From DASPNM01 sp035626515 (lineage in GTDB: Bacteria; Bacteroidota; Bacteroidia; Chitinophagales; Chitinophagaceae), in the NCBI GenBank assembly GCA_035626515.1, contig DASPNM010000035.1:1-64000 (forward strand): a DNA stretch of 64,000 nucleotides, written 5' to 3'. Under the pieces are notes generated by a model that made no database searches, was not told where the DNA came from, and saw nothing but the letters and a program-made list of their open reading frames with translations. Numbering within the stretch: the first letter of the stretch is position 1; each line of letters opens with the position of its first letter. A program made the position numbers and the translations under genes. This document shows positions 26,451-35,049 of this stretch, one piece after another.

Positions 26451-27374
26451 TTAAACGTTTGATTTTTCGGAAATGGAAATCCTTTCGGAATTCGTCATTT
26501 TTTTCCCGGAAAATTTTGAAAATTCAAAGTCGAGCCGCCCTAAATTTATGCCCGCCCAGCCTACCTGGTTGATCACTACATCCTTTCCCGCCTTGTTTCT
26601 GAGCACAGCGGGTTTTTCGAAGAACGTGTGCGTGTGCCCGCCGATAATCACGTCGATTTTTTCAGTCTCTTTCGCAAGCAGCTCATCGCTTACTTTGTTG
26701 CTTCGATACTGGTAACCGAGGTGCGACAAACAGACTACCAGGTCGCAACCGCGATTTTTCAAACGATCGGCTGTTTGGTTTGCGACAGGGATCGGGTCGA
26801 GATATTGCGTCTTCCCATACAGGTTATCCGGCACCAGTCCCCGGAGTTCGATACCCACGCCAAACACTCCGATTTTCAGTCTTCCTTTCCGGAAGATGCG
26901 GTAAGGTTCTACGCGTCCCTCCATCGGCGTATCGGAAAAATCATAGTTGCTCACCAGCATCGGAAAATTCGCGTGCCGGTTCAGCTGTGTCGCCAAATTT
27001 TCCATCCCTGCATCAAAATCGTGGTTACCGATCGTGCAGGCATCGTATCGCATTGCCGACATCGCCCGGATATCAGGCTCACCCCGGTAGATATTGAAGT
27101 AGGGCGTGCCCTGGAAAATGTCTCCCGCGTCGAACAATAATACCTGTTCTTCCGAGGCGCGGATCTGGTCAATGATCTTCGCGCGCGCTGCCACCCCTCC
27201 TAGCCCCTGGTTGCGGCCGCCGTCCATCGGAAACGGCTCGAGCCGGCTGTGCACGTCATTGGTGTGGAGGATTGTCAGGCGCTGCAAAGCATCCTCTTCC
27301 GTCGCCTTTACGCCCCAGACGAGCGCACCGGTGGCAAACAGACTATCCCTGATGAACTCCTTCCTATTGAGCAT
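26451..27374 (-). CDS. 5'-nucleotidase N-terminal metallophosphatase domain
   Basis: 307 residues. The dimetal phosphoesterase motifs are in order: LHTNDVHSR, FDAGDIFQG, IGNHDFDAG, VCLSHLGYQ and IGGHTHTFF. The N-terminus (NRKEFIRDSLFATGALVWGV) is a weak signal-like segment. It matches the catalytic half of UshA-type 5'-nucleotidases but stops where the substrate-binding C-terminal domain should start. That second domain is encoded just upstream by the gene at 27364-28116, with which it overlaps by 11 bp. Together they should remove phosphate from nucleotides in the periplasm. Confidence 0.88.
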   Translation of the reverse strand: MLNRKEFIRDSLFATGALVWGVKATEEDALQRLTILHTNDVHSRLEPFPMDGGRNQGLGGVAARAKIIDQIRASEEQVLLFDAGDIFQGTPYFNIYRGEPDIRAMSAMRYDACTIGNHDFDAGMENLATQLNRHANFPMLVSNYDFSDTPMEGRVEPYRIFRKGRLKIGVFGVGIELRGLVPDNLYGKTQYLDPIPVANQTADRLKNRGCDLVVCLSHLGYQYRSNKVSDELLAKETEKIDVIIGGHTHTFFEKPAVLRNKAGKDVVINQVGWAGINLGRLDFEFSKFSGKKMTNSERISISEKSNV

Positions 27375-28116
27375 TCGTAACCCTGTTTCCTATGGCGGCC
27401 GAAATATTCTTTCCCTGGCTTTTCAGCCAGGCGATGTAATCAAATAACGCATCCCGCATCAGGTAGCCATTGCTGATCTGCGGAATACCGCGAAGCATGT
27501 CAGCGTTGTCACCTCCATTCGCGATGAAATCCGAATTCGCCACCGTATAGGTGGCCGACGGATCCAGCGGCCTGCCGCCGACCCGTACATTCACCGCCTT
27601 TCCATCCATGATTTGCATGGTCATGCCCGCCACGGGCCATCCCCCCCTTCCCGCAGCGAGGTCCAGGAACTGCTGCAGCACCGATCCACTCAGCTTTTGC
27701 AGGATCAGCAAATTGTCGAACGGCATCAGCTCAAAAATTTTTCCGCGTGTAACCGGACCGGCCGCCAGCTGCGTCAGACGGATGCCGCCATGGTTCATGA
27801 TGGCGATGTCGACCTGCGTTGCGTATTGCTTTCGCGCCATGGTGAGGAAGGCGTCAACCACGAAATTTCCAAGTTCACTTTCCGGCTGACCCTTGTCCAG
27901 ATTTTTTTCAGCAATTCCGACCACCTGGCTCATGCTTGCGCGAATACTGTCGCCGTAGGGCTCCAGCATGCGCCACAACGAACTGTCAGTTCCGCGGCTG
28001 CTGTTGACCTGGTAAAGAGAATACTCCAGTGATCGTGCCTGGTAAACTGTGCTGCATGAGAAAAAAATCCCGAGAACGAGGGGAAGAATCAGGTTAGCAA
28101 GAGGGAATTTTCTCAT
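27364..28116 (-). CDS. 5'-nucleotidase C-terminal domain lipoprotein
   Basis: 250 residues. An N-terminal hydrophobic run ends in IFFSCST, a lipobox-like site. The body matches the C-terminal nucleotide-recognition domain of UshA-type enzymes: LGNFVVDAFLTMAR, DIAIMNHGGIR, GKIFELMPFDN, and YTVANSDFIANGGDN. The metallophosphatase domain is missing and is supplied by the downstream, overlapping gene. The ATG of that gene lies inside the last codons of this one, so translation is probably coupled. This gives the reverse of the domain order in fused enzymes. Confidence 0.88.
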   Translation of the reverse strand: MRKFPLANLILPLVLGIFFSCSTVYQARSLEYSLYQVNSSRGTDSSLWRMLEPYGDSIRASMSQVVGIAEKNLDKGQPESELGNFVVDAFLTMARKQYATQVDIAIMNHGGIRLTQLAAGPVTRGKIFELMPFDNLLILQKLSGSVLQQFLDLAAGRGGWPVAGMTMQIMDGKAVNVRVGGRPLDPSATYTVANSDFIANGGDNADMLRGIPQISNGYLMRDALFDYIAWLKSQGKNISAAIGNRVTNAQ

Positions 28117-28181
28117 AAAGCATGAACTGCTTTGAAGATAGCAATTTTAGCACGTCGGCCGGATTTTTTTCAAAAAAAGAA

Positions 28182-28197
28182 TTTGATTATTATCAAA
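28182..28197. promoter_or_regulatory. Palindrome TTTGAT-TATT-ATCAAA
   Basis: A perfect 6-bp palindrome with a 4-bp spacer in the divergent gap between the split nucleotidase operon and the FAD dehydrogenase gene. It might be an operator; the base composition is A/T-rich, so chance is possible. Confidence 0.25.
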
Positions 28198-28268
28198 GAA
28201 ATTTATTGCTGGTTCGGTTTTATTTCGATAAATTCTCCGCGGCCTGATTTCAGGTTAAATACCTGACC

Positions 28269-29852
28269 ATGCAGAAACATCTTCTCCTGCGGCTGCACCC
28301 CCGCGAAGCAGCCGACGACGAACTGCTTCGCGAAGCGATTGCCGCCCACGCAGGAGTGCCTGCTTCTTCGGTAAAAGGCTGGCATTTCCTGAAGCGATCC
28401 ATCGACGCCCGCACGCGCCCGCCGCGGATTCAGCTTTCGCTGAAAGCCTTTATCGATGAACCGGCACCATCGCGGCCGGCGACAGAATTTCGTTTCCGCG
28501 AATGCCGGCGCGCAGCCAAACAGGTGGCTATTGCAGGGGCCGGGCCCGCCGGATTATTCGCGGCGCTCCTCCTGATGGAGCATGGCGTGAAACCCATTCT
28601 CATCGAGAGGGGGAAAGATGTTCGCGCAAGGCGCCGCGACCTCGCAGCTTTGAACAGGGAAGGAATAGTAGACCCCGACAGCAACTATTGCTTTGGTGAA
28701 GGAGGCGCAGGCACCTACAGCGACGGCAAGCTGTATACCCGCAGTGTGAAACGCGGCAACCTGGAACGGGTGCTGGACCTTTTCGTTCATTTCGGCGGCG
28801 CTGAGAACATTCTCTTTGATTCGCATCCGCACATCGGCACCAATAAGCTGCCGGGCATCATCACCGCAATGCGCGAAACGATCCGCCAACGTGGCGGCGA
28901 AATTCATTTTCAAAAGAGGGTAACCGATTTTATCATTGAAAATGGAGGCCTGCGCGCGATGCAAACCTCAGACGGGGAAAGGATTTCCGCGGACGCGTTT
29001 ATTCTCGCCACCGGCCACTCCGCGCGCGACATCTTCCAGCTTCTGCAGCGGCACCGGCTGGAGATTTCGTTCAAGCCTTTCGCTCTCGGAGTACGGGTAG
29101 AACATCCGCAGGCGCTCATCGACGAGCTGCAGTACCACCTCCCCGCCCGCGACGCAGCGCGCCGCTTCCTCCCACCGGCATCTTACTCCTGGGTACAACA
29201 GGCCAGCGAAAAGCCAGTGTTTTCTTTTTGCATGTGCCCCGGCGGGATCATCGCACCGGCAGCTACCTCACCCGGAGAAATTGTAGTGAACGGCTGGTCG
29301 CCATCCAGGCGCAACAATCCCTACGCAAACAGCGGCATCGTTGTGGCCGTAGATCTCCCCGATCTCGAAAAATTTCACCGGCACGGCGCGCTGGCAGGGA
29401 TCTATTTTCAGCAGCACGTGGAACAACGCGCATTCCTTGCCGGGGGTAGCGACCTGGCGGCGCCTGCGCAACGGCTCACTGATTTCATTCAGGGCCGAAC
29501 GTCTTCGAGCCTTCCGGGTTGCTCTTATCTTCCGGGGATACGTTCCGCAAACCTCGCTGAAGTGCTCCCGGATTTCATCTGCAAAAGCCTCGTTCGCGGG
29601 TTTCGCGGCGCAGGAAAGCGAATGAAAGGCTACCTCACCGAAGAGGCGGTGGTGGTTGCCGTCGAGTCCAGAACCTCTTCTCCCGTTCGAATTGCCCGGA
29701 CCGAAAAGCTGCATCATCCTCAACTGCGAAATCTCTATCCCTGCGGTGAAGGCGCGGGCTATGCAGGCGGTATCGTCAGCGCGGCCATGGACGGGGAGCG
29801 GGTCGCCCGGCAAATTCTCCTGGACCTGGGGATGAATGTTTCCTCTCCATGA
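28269..29852 (+). CDS. FAD-dependent dehydrogenase (COG2509 type)
   Basis: 527 residues. A short N-terminal domain (residues 1-80) precedes the FAD-binding GAGPAGLFAALLLMEHG. Family landmarks follow: GKDVRARRRDLAALNREG, NYCFGEGGAGTYSDGKLYTR, SHPHIGTNKLPGI, ILATGHSARD and the C-terminal YPCGEGAGYAGGIVSAAMDG. FCMCPGGIIAPA is also typical of the group. The physiological substrate of this widespread family is unknown. Cytoplasmic. Confidence 0.9.
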   Translation: MQKHLLLRLHPREAADDELLREAIAAHAGVPASSVKGWHFLKRSIDARTRPPRIQLSLKAFIDEPAPSRPATEFRFRECRRAAKQVAIAGAGPAGLFAALLLMEHGVKPILIERGKDVRARRRDLAALNREGIVDPDSNYCFGEGGAGTYSDGKLYTRSVKRGNLERVLDLFVHFGGAENILFDSHPHIGTNKLPGIITAMRETIRQRGGEIHFQKRVTDFIIENGGLRAMQTSDGERISADAFILATGHSARDIFQLLQRHRLEISFKPFALGVRVEHPQALIDELQYHLPARDAARRFLPPASYSWVQQASEKPVFSFCMCPGGIIAPAATSPGEIVVNGWSPSRRNNPYANSGIVVAVDLPDLEKFHRHGALAGIYFQQHVEQRAFLAGGSDLAAPAQRLTDFIQGRTSSSLPGCSYLPGIRSANLAEVLPDFICKSLVRGFRGAGKRMKGYLTEEAVVVAVESRTSSPVRIARTEKLHHPQLRNLYPCGEGAGYAGGIVSAAMDGERVARQILLDLGMNVSSP

Positions 29853-29865
29853 AATACAGGACAGC

Positions 29866-29873
29866 TAAATTTG
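29866..29873 (+). promoter_or_regulatory. Bacteroidota -7 box (TAAATTTG)
   Basis: Exact TAnnTTTG match ending ten bases before the ATG of the ABC transporter ATPase gene at 29884, after the upstream stop codon at 29852. Confidence 0.5.
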
Positions 29874-29883
29874 CGCATACGCT

Positions 29884-30810
29884 ATGTCCATTCTCGTTCT
29901 TCGCAATCTGAAGAAATACTTTGCTTCGCAAAAAGCGGTTGATGACATTACGTTTTCCATCGAGCGGGGAAGCATTTTCGGGCTGCTGGGTCCCAACGGA
30001 GCAGGCAAGACTACGCTCATCCGGATGATCACCGGAATTTTTTACCCCGACGAAGGCGAAATTCTTTTCGACGGTAAAAAGTTTCTGCCTTCCAGAGACG
30101 GCTCACAGATCGGCTATATGCCGGAGGAGCGGGGTCTGTACCGAAAAATGAAAGTAGGCGAGCAAACGCTTTACCTCGCGCAGCTCAAAGGCCTTCGCCG
30201 ACACGAAGCAATTGACCGGATCACAAACTGGTTCAACCGGTTCGAGATGCAAAGCTGGTGGTACAAGAAAGTGGAAGACCTTTCAAAGGGAATGAGCCAG
30301 AAACTGCAGTTCGTCACCACCGTGGTCCACGCGCCGCGGCTGATCATTCTTGACGAACCCTTCAGCGGCCTCGACCCGGTGAACACCAACCTGATCAAAG
30401 ACGAAATTTTTCGCCTTGCGAAGCAAGGAGCAACCATCATTTTCAGCACGCACCGCATGGAGCAGGTAGAAGAGATCTGCGATCAGATTGTCCTGGTGAA
30501 CAAAGGAAAAAAGATACTGGACGGTTCGGTACGGCAGGTAAAACAGGATTTTCGGGAGAACCTCTTCAGCGTGGGAGCAGAAACTTTGCCTCCCCCGGAT
30601 GATCGCACCCCCTTCGAGCTCGTAAGCACGCGGGATCATGTTCACATCGTGAAAATTCGCGAAGGCAAACGCCCGAACGATGTACTGCAATATTTGCTGG
30701 AGCAAAGAATTTCCATCCATTCGTTCAACGAGCTACTGCCGACACTCAACGAAATTTTCATCAAGCTGGTCGAGGGAACTCCTGTGTCGCGACAATTTCA
30801 GAACACTTAA
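29884..30810 (+). CDS. ABC transporter ATP-binding protein (ABC-2/NatA type)
   Basis: 308 residues. Walker A is GLLGPNGAGKTT, the signature is DLSKGMSQKLQF, and Walker B is LIILDEPFSGLDPVNTN with the switch His in FSTHRMEQVEE. The C-terminal 80 residues form the regulatory domain found in NatA-like ATPases. It pairs with the permease 15 bp downstream to form an exporter, probably of Na+ or a small molecule; the substrate is not identifiable. Confidence 0.93.
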   Translation: MSILVLRNLKKYFASQKAVDDITFSIERGSIFGLLGPNGAGKTTLIRMITGIFYPDEGEILFDGKKFLPSRDGSQIGYMPEERGLYRKMKVGEQTLYLAQLKGLRRHEAIDRITNWFNRFEMQSWWYKKVEDLSKGMSQKLQFVTTVVHAPRLIILDEPFSGLDPVNTNLIKDEIFRLAKQGATIIFSTHRMEQVEEICDQIVLVNKGKKILDGSVRQVKQDFRENLFSVGAETLPPPDDRTPFELVSTRDHVHIVKIREGKRPNDVLQYLLEQRISIHSFNELLPTLNEIFIKLVEGTPVSRQFQNT

Positions 30811-30825
30811 CCGGAAAACATTGGC

Positions 30826-32097
30826 ATGAACAAGGTCTGGCTCATCATACGACGCGAATACCTCACGCGGGTACGAAAAAAAACATTCATCATCACTACG
30901 CTGCTTTTCCCGCTTTTCTACGTGCTCCTCATTTTCGGGATGGGTTTCATCGCCGAAAAAAGCAGGCAAAACCTGCGCGTGGCTGTGATTGATTCCTCCG
31001 GGTACTTTTCAGAGTCACGCCTTATGCGGGAAAACGCCACCGATGTTAATTCGACGCTTGTTCTGGTGGGGAAAGAAGCACGGCAGATCATTGCAGATCC
31101 CGAGGCTGCGGGATTCGATGCCTACATGGTCATCCCGGCCATCGACTGGCGCACCGGCCATCCGGCCCTGGAGCTCAAGGCGAAAAAATCTTATGGTTCC
31201 GCACCCACCGGCATGGTGGAAAGAAAATTGAACCGGATCTGGGACCAGATAAAGAACGACAGCCTCATGATCGACGCTTCCAAGCAGCAGATCCTCACCC
31301 GCAGCCGCCTGGGAGTGTATTCGAAGAACATTGTCGACGAAACCGCCAACGCGCGGATCGCCGAAGGGATCGGCTACGCCTGCGGCTTCCTGATTTATTT
31401 CATCCTGCTGATCTACGGCGCCCAGGTAATGATGGGAGTAATGGAAGAAAAAACCAGCCGCATCGCTGAAGTCATTGTGTCGTCGGTGAAGCCGTTCCAG
31501 ATGATGCTAGGAAAGATCCTGGGAATCGGGCTCGTGGCGCTCACCCAGTTCTTTCTCTGGATCGCCTTTGTCCTCATAATCTATAATGTGGGAAAAGCTT
31601 CGGGCGGAGGAGGAATGGCCGACGCAATGGTAGGCAATGTGCAAAAAATATTTACCAGCGTGAACCTGCCGCTGGTGTTGTTTTGCTTCGCATTCTATTT
31701 TCTGGGCGGCTTCTTCTTTTATGCAGCCCTGTACGGGGCCATCGGGAGTGCGGTAAACGAAGACATTCGCGAAGCGCAGTCACTGTCGTTCCCGGTAACC
31801 ATGCTCGTGGTGCTTTCCATTTTCCTGATGACCGGCGCGATCAACAACCCAACGAGTGAACTGGCATTCTGGGGAAGCATCATCCCGTTCAGCTCGCCCA
31901 TCGTCATGATGGCCCGAATTCCCTTCGGAGTGCCGAATACGGTGCCGTGGTGGCAGCTCGGCCTATCGATGGCACTTTTAATAGGGGGATTCCTGTTCAC
32001 TACCTGGTTTGCGGCACGAATTTACCGCACGGGCATTCTGATGTACGGCAAAAAAGCCAGCTGGCGCGAAATGCTTCGCTGGGCGTTCCGTCACTGA
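30826..32097 (+). CDS. ABC-2 type transporter permease (NatB-like)
   Basis: 423 residues. An N-terminal membrane helix (TTLLFPLFYVLLIFGMGF) is followed by a periplasmic domain of about 140 residues and then five or six further helices. The conserved segment VMMGVMEEKTSRIAEVIVSSVKPFQMMLGKILG marks the ABC-2/NatB permeases. IREAQSLSFPVTMLVVLS is a second hallmark. Works with the ATPase encoded just upstream. Confidence 0.92.
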   Translation: MNKVWLIIRREYLTRVRKKTFIITTLLFPLFYVLLIFGMGFIAEKSRQNLRVAVIDSSGYFSESRLMRENATDVNSTLVLVGKEARQIIADPEAAGFDAYMVIPAIDWRTGHPALELKAKKSYGSAPTGMVERKLNRIWDQIKNDSLMIDASKQQILTRSRLGVYSKNIVDETANARIAEGIGYACGFLIYFILLIYGAQVMMGVMEEKTSRIAEVIVSSVKPFQMMLGKILGIGLVALTQFFLWIAFVLIIYNVGKASGGGGMADAMVGNVQKIFTSVNLPLVLFCFAFYFLGGFFFYAALYGAIGSAVNEDIREAQSLSFPVTMLVVLSIFLMTGAINNPTSELAFWGSIIPFSSPIVMMARIPFGVPNTVPWWQLGLSMALLIGGFLFTTWFAARIYRTGILMYGKKASWREMLRWAFRH

Positions 32098-32141
32098 CGC
32101 TTCTGTTAAAATTTGCTTAAGCCGGGATTTGAGAACTTTTC

Positions 32142-32179
32142 TACGAAATCAGTCGTATATTAGTACGAAAGTTTTCGTT
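32142..32179. promoter_or_regulatory. Four-half-site operator over a promoter
   Basis: Half-sites TACGA (32142), TCGTA (32153), TACGA (32164) and TCGTT (32175) start at exact 11-bp steps and alternate in direction. A -7-like TATATTAG (32156-32163) lies between the second and third. The last two form ACGAAA-GT-TTTCGT. This is a plausible repressor operator for the gene at 32201. It recalls BlaI/CopY-type TACA/TGTA sites, but no such regulator is in the window. Confidence 0.6.
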
Positions 32180-32200
32180 TTAAATCTAAAAACCCCGATC

Positions 32201-32971
32201 ATGAAACCAACGCGTCTTACCGCCGCCCGCCTCGCTTTTGCGATTGCTTTTCTTGCTGTGAGCCTGGCCCTGGTGTCCTGGGATCTCAAACGCTCCGGCC
32301 GCCGTTACGACCAAACCGTGACAGATACGCTCCCTCAGCCCCAAAAGCCGATGAAGCCCCGGAAAGTCACAGACCTCGACGACGTAATTGCCGAGTTGAA
32401 CCACATGGACCTGAGCCCCCGCCTTGAAAAACTGAACCGTGAGCTGGAAGAAGCCATGAAACATATCGAAAAACAAAACCTGCAATTTAAAATGGACCGC
32501 GAAAAATTTCAGAAGGAGCTGCAGCAGTCGCTCGCTCAAATCCAGGTCCCCAGGCTCAGGGAGGAGATCGAACGCTCGCTCGCGCGGGTCGATTGGGACC
32601 ATCTCGGGAAAGAGCTTGAAGAAGTGAAGCGCATTCAGCTCGACAAACTGGACGATGAAATGGCAACATTGAAAAAGCACCTACAGGAAATTCGCCCCCA
32701 GATAGAAAAAGAACTGCAGGACACGAAGCAGCAGATTGAAAAAGCAAAGTCTGAACTCGGGGAGTTCAAAAATCTGGTGACAGACCTGGAACAGGCAGGC
32801 TTGTTGAAGAAAAATGAACCTTACACGATTCAGCTGAACAACGGTAAGCTCACCATCAACGGCCGTGACGTGCCACCCTCAATTCAGGAACGGCACAAAA
32901 AGTTGCTCAGCAGGCACGGGAAATTCACGATTAATAAAAGCGACCACGATTTCACCGTGGATATAGACTGA
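32201..32971 (+). CDS. Single-pass membrane protein with long coiled coil
   Basis: 256 residues from the ATG at 32201. An N-terminal membrane segment (RLAFAIAFLAVSLALVSW) is followed by about 150 residues of heptad-rich helix (LNRELEEAMKHIEKQN, LGKELEEVKRIQLDKLDDE, KELQDTKQQIEKAKSEL) and a short C-terminal domain containing IQLNNGKLTINGRDVPPS. Similar regions occur at the ends of some Bacteroidota BlaR1-like M56 sensors, to my knowledge; here no peptidase part is present. Its upstream palindromes suggest tight regulation. Function unknown. Confidence 0.72.
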   Translation: MKPTRLTAARLAFAIAFLAVSLALVSWDLKRSGRRYDQTVTDTLPQPQKPMKPRKVTDLDDVIAELNHMDLSPRLEKLNRELEEAMKHIEKQNLQFKMDREKFQKELQQSLAQIQVPRLREEIERSLARVDWDHLGKELEEVKRIQLDKLDDEMATLKKHLQEIRPQIEKELQDTKQQIEKAKSELGEFKNLVTDLEQAGLLKKNEPYTIQLNNGKLTINGRDVPPSIQERHKKLLSRHGKFTINKSDHDFTVDID

Positions 32972-33047
32972 ACTGGCTGCAGTGCGGATAAAAGGTGAAA
33001 GAGGCAGCAGCCATGGAGAACAGGCTGTCCCCCGTGCGGGGACAGCT

Positions 33048-33055
33048 TAATTTTG
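33048..33055 (+). promoter_or_regulatory. Bacteroidota -7 box (TAATTTTG)
   Basis: Exact TAnnTTTG match, four bases before an in-frame GTG at 33060 and ten before the ATG at 33066. Confidence 0.45.
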
Positions 33056-33065
33056 TGCAGTGAAG

Positions 33066-33587
33066 ATGTATTACGTTGCGCTCATCCCGCCTCCTCCGGT
33101 GAGCGGGGACGTGCTGAAATGGAAAAAATGGATGGAGGACCGTTTTGGTTGCGTGGTGGCACAACGTTCTCCGGCGCACGTCACGCTGATCCCGCCCTTC
33201 TGGATGAAGGAAGATTTGGAACCCGCTCTCCTCGAATCCCTTTCTCGTTTCGCCTCCGCCCGCGATCCATTCCCCCTTCGCCTGAACAGATTCGGCCATT
33301 TCCGGCCACGAGTGATCTACCTGAACGTTGAGCCAGCCCCGGAGCTGTCTTCTCTACGAACCGACCTGTTCACAGCGCTGTTCAACTTTCCGGTTCCACA
33401 CATCGGGAATGACTTCACTCCGCACGTTACGATCGCAACCCGCGACCTTCGGAAAAAGGACTTTTCAGAAGCCTGGGACCGGTTTAACAACATGAATTAC
33501 GATAAGGTCTGGCTCTGTTGCGACATATCGCTGCTGCGACACAACAAAAAAAAATGGGACGTGATTGCCACGCCCCAATTTCGCTGA
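33066..33587 (+). CDS. 2H phosphoesterase (2'-5' RNA ligase family)
   Basis: 173 residues. The two HxT motifs of the family are SPAHVTLIPPF near residue 40 and FTPHVTIATRD near residue 120. Size and layout fit the LigT/CPDase-like 2H superfamily, which acts on cyclic or 2'-5' phosphodiesters in RNA or nucleotides. An in-frame GTG at 33060 would add two residues. No partner genes indicate the substrate. Confidence 0.85.
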   Translation: MYYVALIPPPPVSGDVLKWKKWMEDRFGCVVAQRSPAHVTLIPPFWMKEDLEPALLESLSRFASARDPFPLRLNRFGHFRPRVIYLNVEPAPELSSLRTDLFTALFNFPVPHIGNDFTPHVTIATRDLRKKDFSEAWDRFNNMNYDKVWLCCDISLLRHNKKKWDVIATPQFR

Positions 33588-33602
33588 TTTGCGCTTCAGT
33601 TT

Positions 33603-33998
33603 TTACAATCCAAAGTGAAACGGCGAAGGCATTATTTCAAAATCGTTGGTTTCGATCATTTCGATATTCATTTGGAACGCTTCGTCGGTCCTGATCACCA
33701 CTTTTTCTTTCGTCACGCGACGGAAGCCTGCCTTTTCAAAAACAAACTTATAAGTGCCGGGTTTCAGCTCGTCGAAGGAAAAATTCCCTTCGTCGTTCGT
33801 TACCACCACACGCTCTTTACGGGCCACTGAATAAGCGGTTATGCTCACGTCTTTCAACGGCTTGCGGGAATCCGCGTGCACCACTGTTCCGCTCAGTTCG
33901 TCTCTTTTCCCTTTCCCTTCTCCCGGGTCATCGGTCCCCGCCCTGGCCGCAACAAAACCGAAAAGAGAAACTCCCAACAGTAGAAGTTTTTGTTTCAT
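33603..33998 (-). CDS. Secreted carboxypeptidase-regulatory-like domain protein
   Basis: 131 residues with a signal peptide (KQKLLLLGVSLFGFVAARA). The mature protein is one CarboxypepD_reg-type beta-sandwich: LSGTVVHADSRKPLKDVSI, then TNDEGNFSFDELKPGTYKFVFEKAGF. Such domains usually precede TonB-dependent receptors; here it stands alone. Probably periplasmic or surface-attached. A TATATTTA sequence at 34016-34023 lies 17 bases upstream. Confidence 0.8.
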   Translation of the reverse strand: MKQKLLLLGVSLFGFVAARAGTDDPGEGKGKRDELSGTVVHADSRKPLKDVSITAYSVARKERVVVTNDEGNFSFDELKPGTYKFVFEKAGFRRVTKEKVVIRTDEAFQMNIEMIETNDFEIMPSPFHFGL

Positions 33999-34039
33999 GT
34001 AGATTGTTTTGTTGATAAATATATTAAGGCCTGTCGCAA

Positions 34040-34990
34040 TTAAGCCATTTTCACCGGATCCGCCAAACCGCTCATAAATTCGTCCCAGGTGTTTTTTACG
34101 ATTTGGGCGGCCGGAAGAATATCGTCCAGCAGCGAACTCACCTGTCCAATCTCCAGCTCCCCGTCGTCCAGGTTTCCTTCAAACATCCCTCGTTTGGCGC
34201 GCGATCTGCCCAGCAGATTCTTTAGTTCGTCCACGCCGGCCCCGCGCCGCTCTGCTTCCTGCACTTCGCTGAAAAAACGGTTTTTGATCATTCGGACCGG
34301 GGTAAGTTGTTTCAGGGTCAGCATGGTATCGCCTTCTTTCACGGTTACAATTAGCTTTTTAAACTCAAGGTGCGACGATGCCTCCTCAGACGCCACGAAA
34401 CGGGTTCCCATTTGCACTCCTTCCGCACCCAGTACCATTGCTGCAAGCATTTGACGTCCGTTTGCGACCCCTCCTGCGGTGATTACGGGAATATTGACCG
34501 CGCCGACGACCGCAGGCGTCAGCACCATCGTTGTCGTCTCCTCGCGTCCATTGTGGCCGCCCGCTTCAAATCCTTCCGCGACCACTGCATCGCAGCCCGC
34601 TTCTTCTGCCTTTCGGGCAAACCGGCTGCTGCTCACCACGTGGACCACTGTAATTCCTTCCTTCTTCAGCATGCCGGTCCAGGTCATTGGGTTGCCGGCA
34701 CTGGTGAATACGATTCTAACTCCTTCTTCCACGATTGCTGCCATGTGCTTGTCGATATCGGGGTAAAGGAGGGGTACGTTTACTCCGAAGGGGCGGTCTG
34801 TTGCTGCCCGGCACTTCCGGATATGTTCTCTTAAGACATCCGGGTACATGCTTCCGCTTCCGATCAGGCCGAGGGCTCCGGCATTGCTGACCGCACTCGC
34901 CAGGCGCCAGCCGCTCGCCCAGATCATGCCGGCCTGGATGATCGGATATTGGATGCCGAAAAGTCGCGTGATTCGGTTCGAGAAGGTCAT
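34040..34990 (-). CDS. Nitronate monooxygenase / FabK-like flavoenzyme
   Basis: 316 residues, FMN-binding TIM barrel of the 2-nitropropane dioxygenase family. Landmarks are QYPIIQAGMIWASGWRLASAVSNAGALG at the N-terminus, VVAEGFEAGGHNGREETTT with the catalytic His, and ITAGGVANGRQMLAAMVLGAEGVQMGTRF for phosphate binding. It could be a nitronate monooxygenase or an enoyl-ACP reductase II (FabK); sequence alone does not decide. It follows the nucleotidyltransferase gene by 59 bp on the same strand. Confidence 0.85.
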   Translation of the reverse strand: MTFSNRITRLFGIQYPIIQAGMIWASGWRLASAVSNAGALGLIGSGSMYPDVLREHIRKCRAATDRPFGVNVPLLYPDIDKHMAAIVEEGVRIVFTSAGNPMTWTGMLKKEGITVVHVVSSSRFARKAEEAGCDAVVAEGFEAGGHNGREETTTMVLTPAVVGAVNIPVITAGGVANGRQMLAAMVLGAEGVQMGTRFVASEEASSHLEFKKLIVTVKEGDTMLTLKQLTPVRMIKNRFFSEVQEAERRGAGVDELKNLLGRSRAKRGMFEGNLDDGELEIGQVSSLLDDILPAAQIVKNTWDEFMSGLADPVKMA

Positions 34991-35049
34991 TGCCTGCGTT
35001 CGGGATGAAGACGGAACAGGCCGCGAAGTTATACGTTATCGCTCAATGT

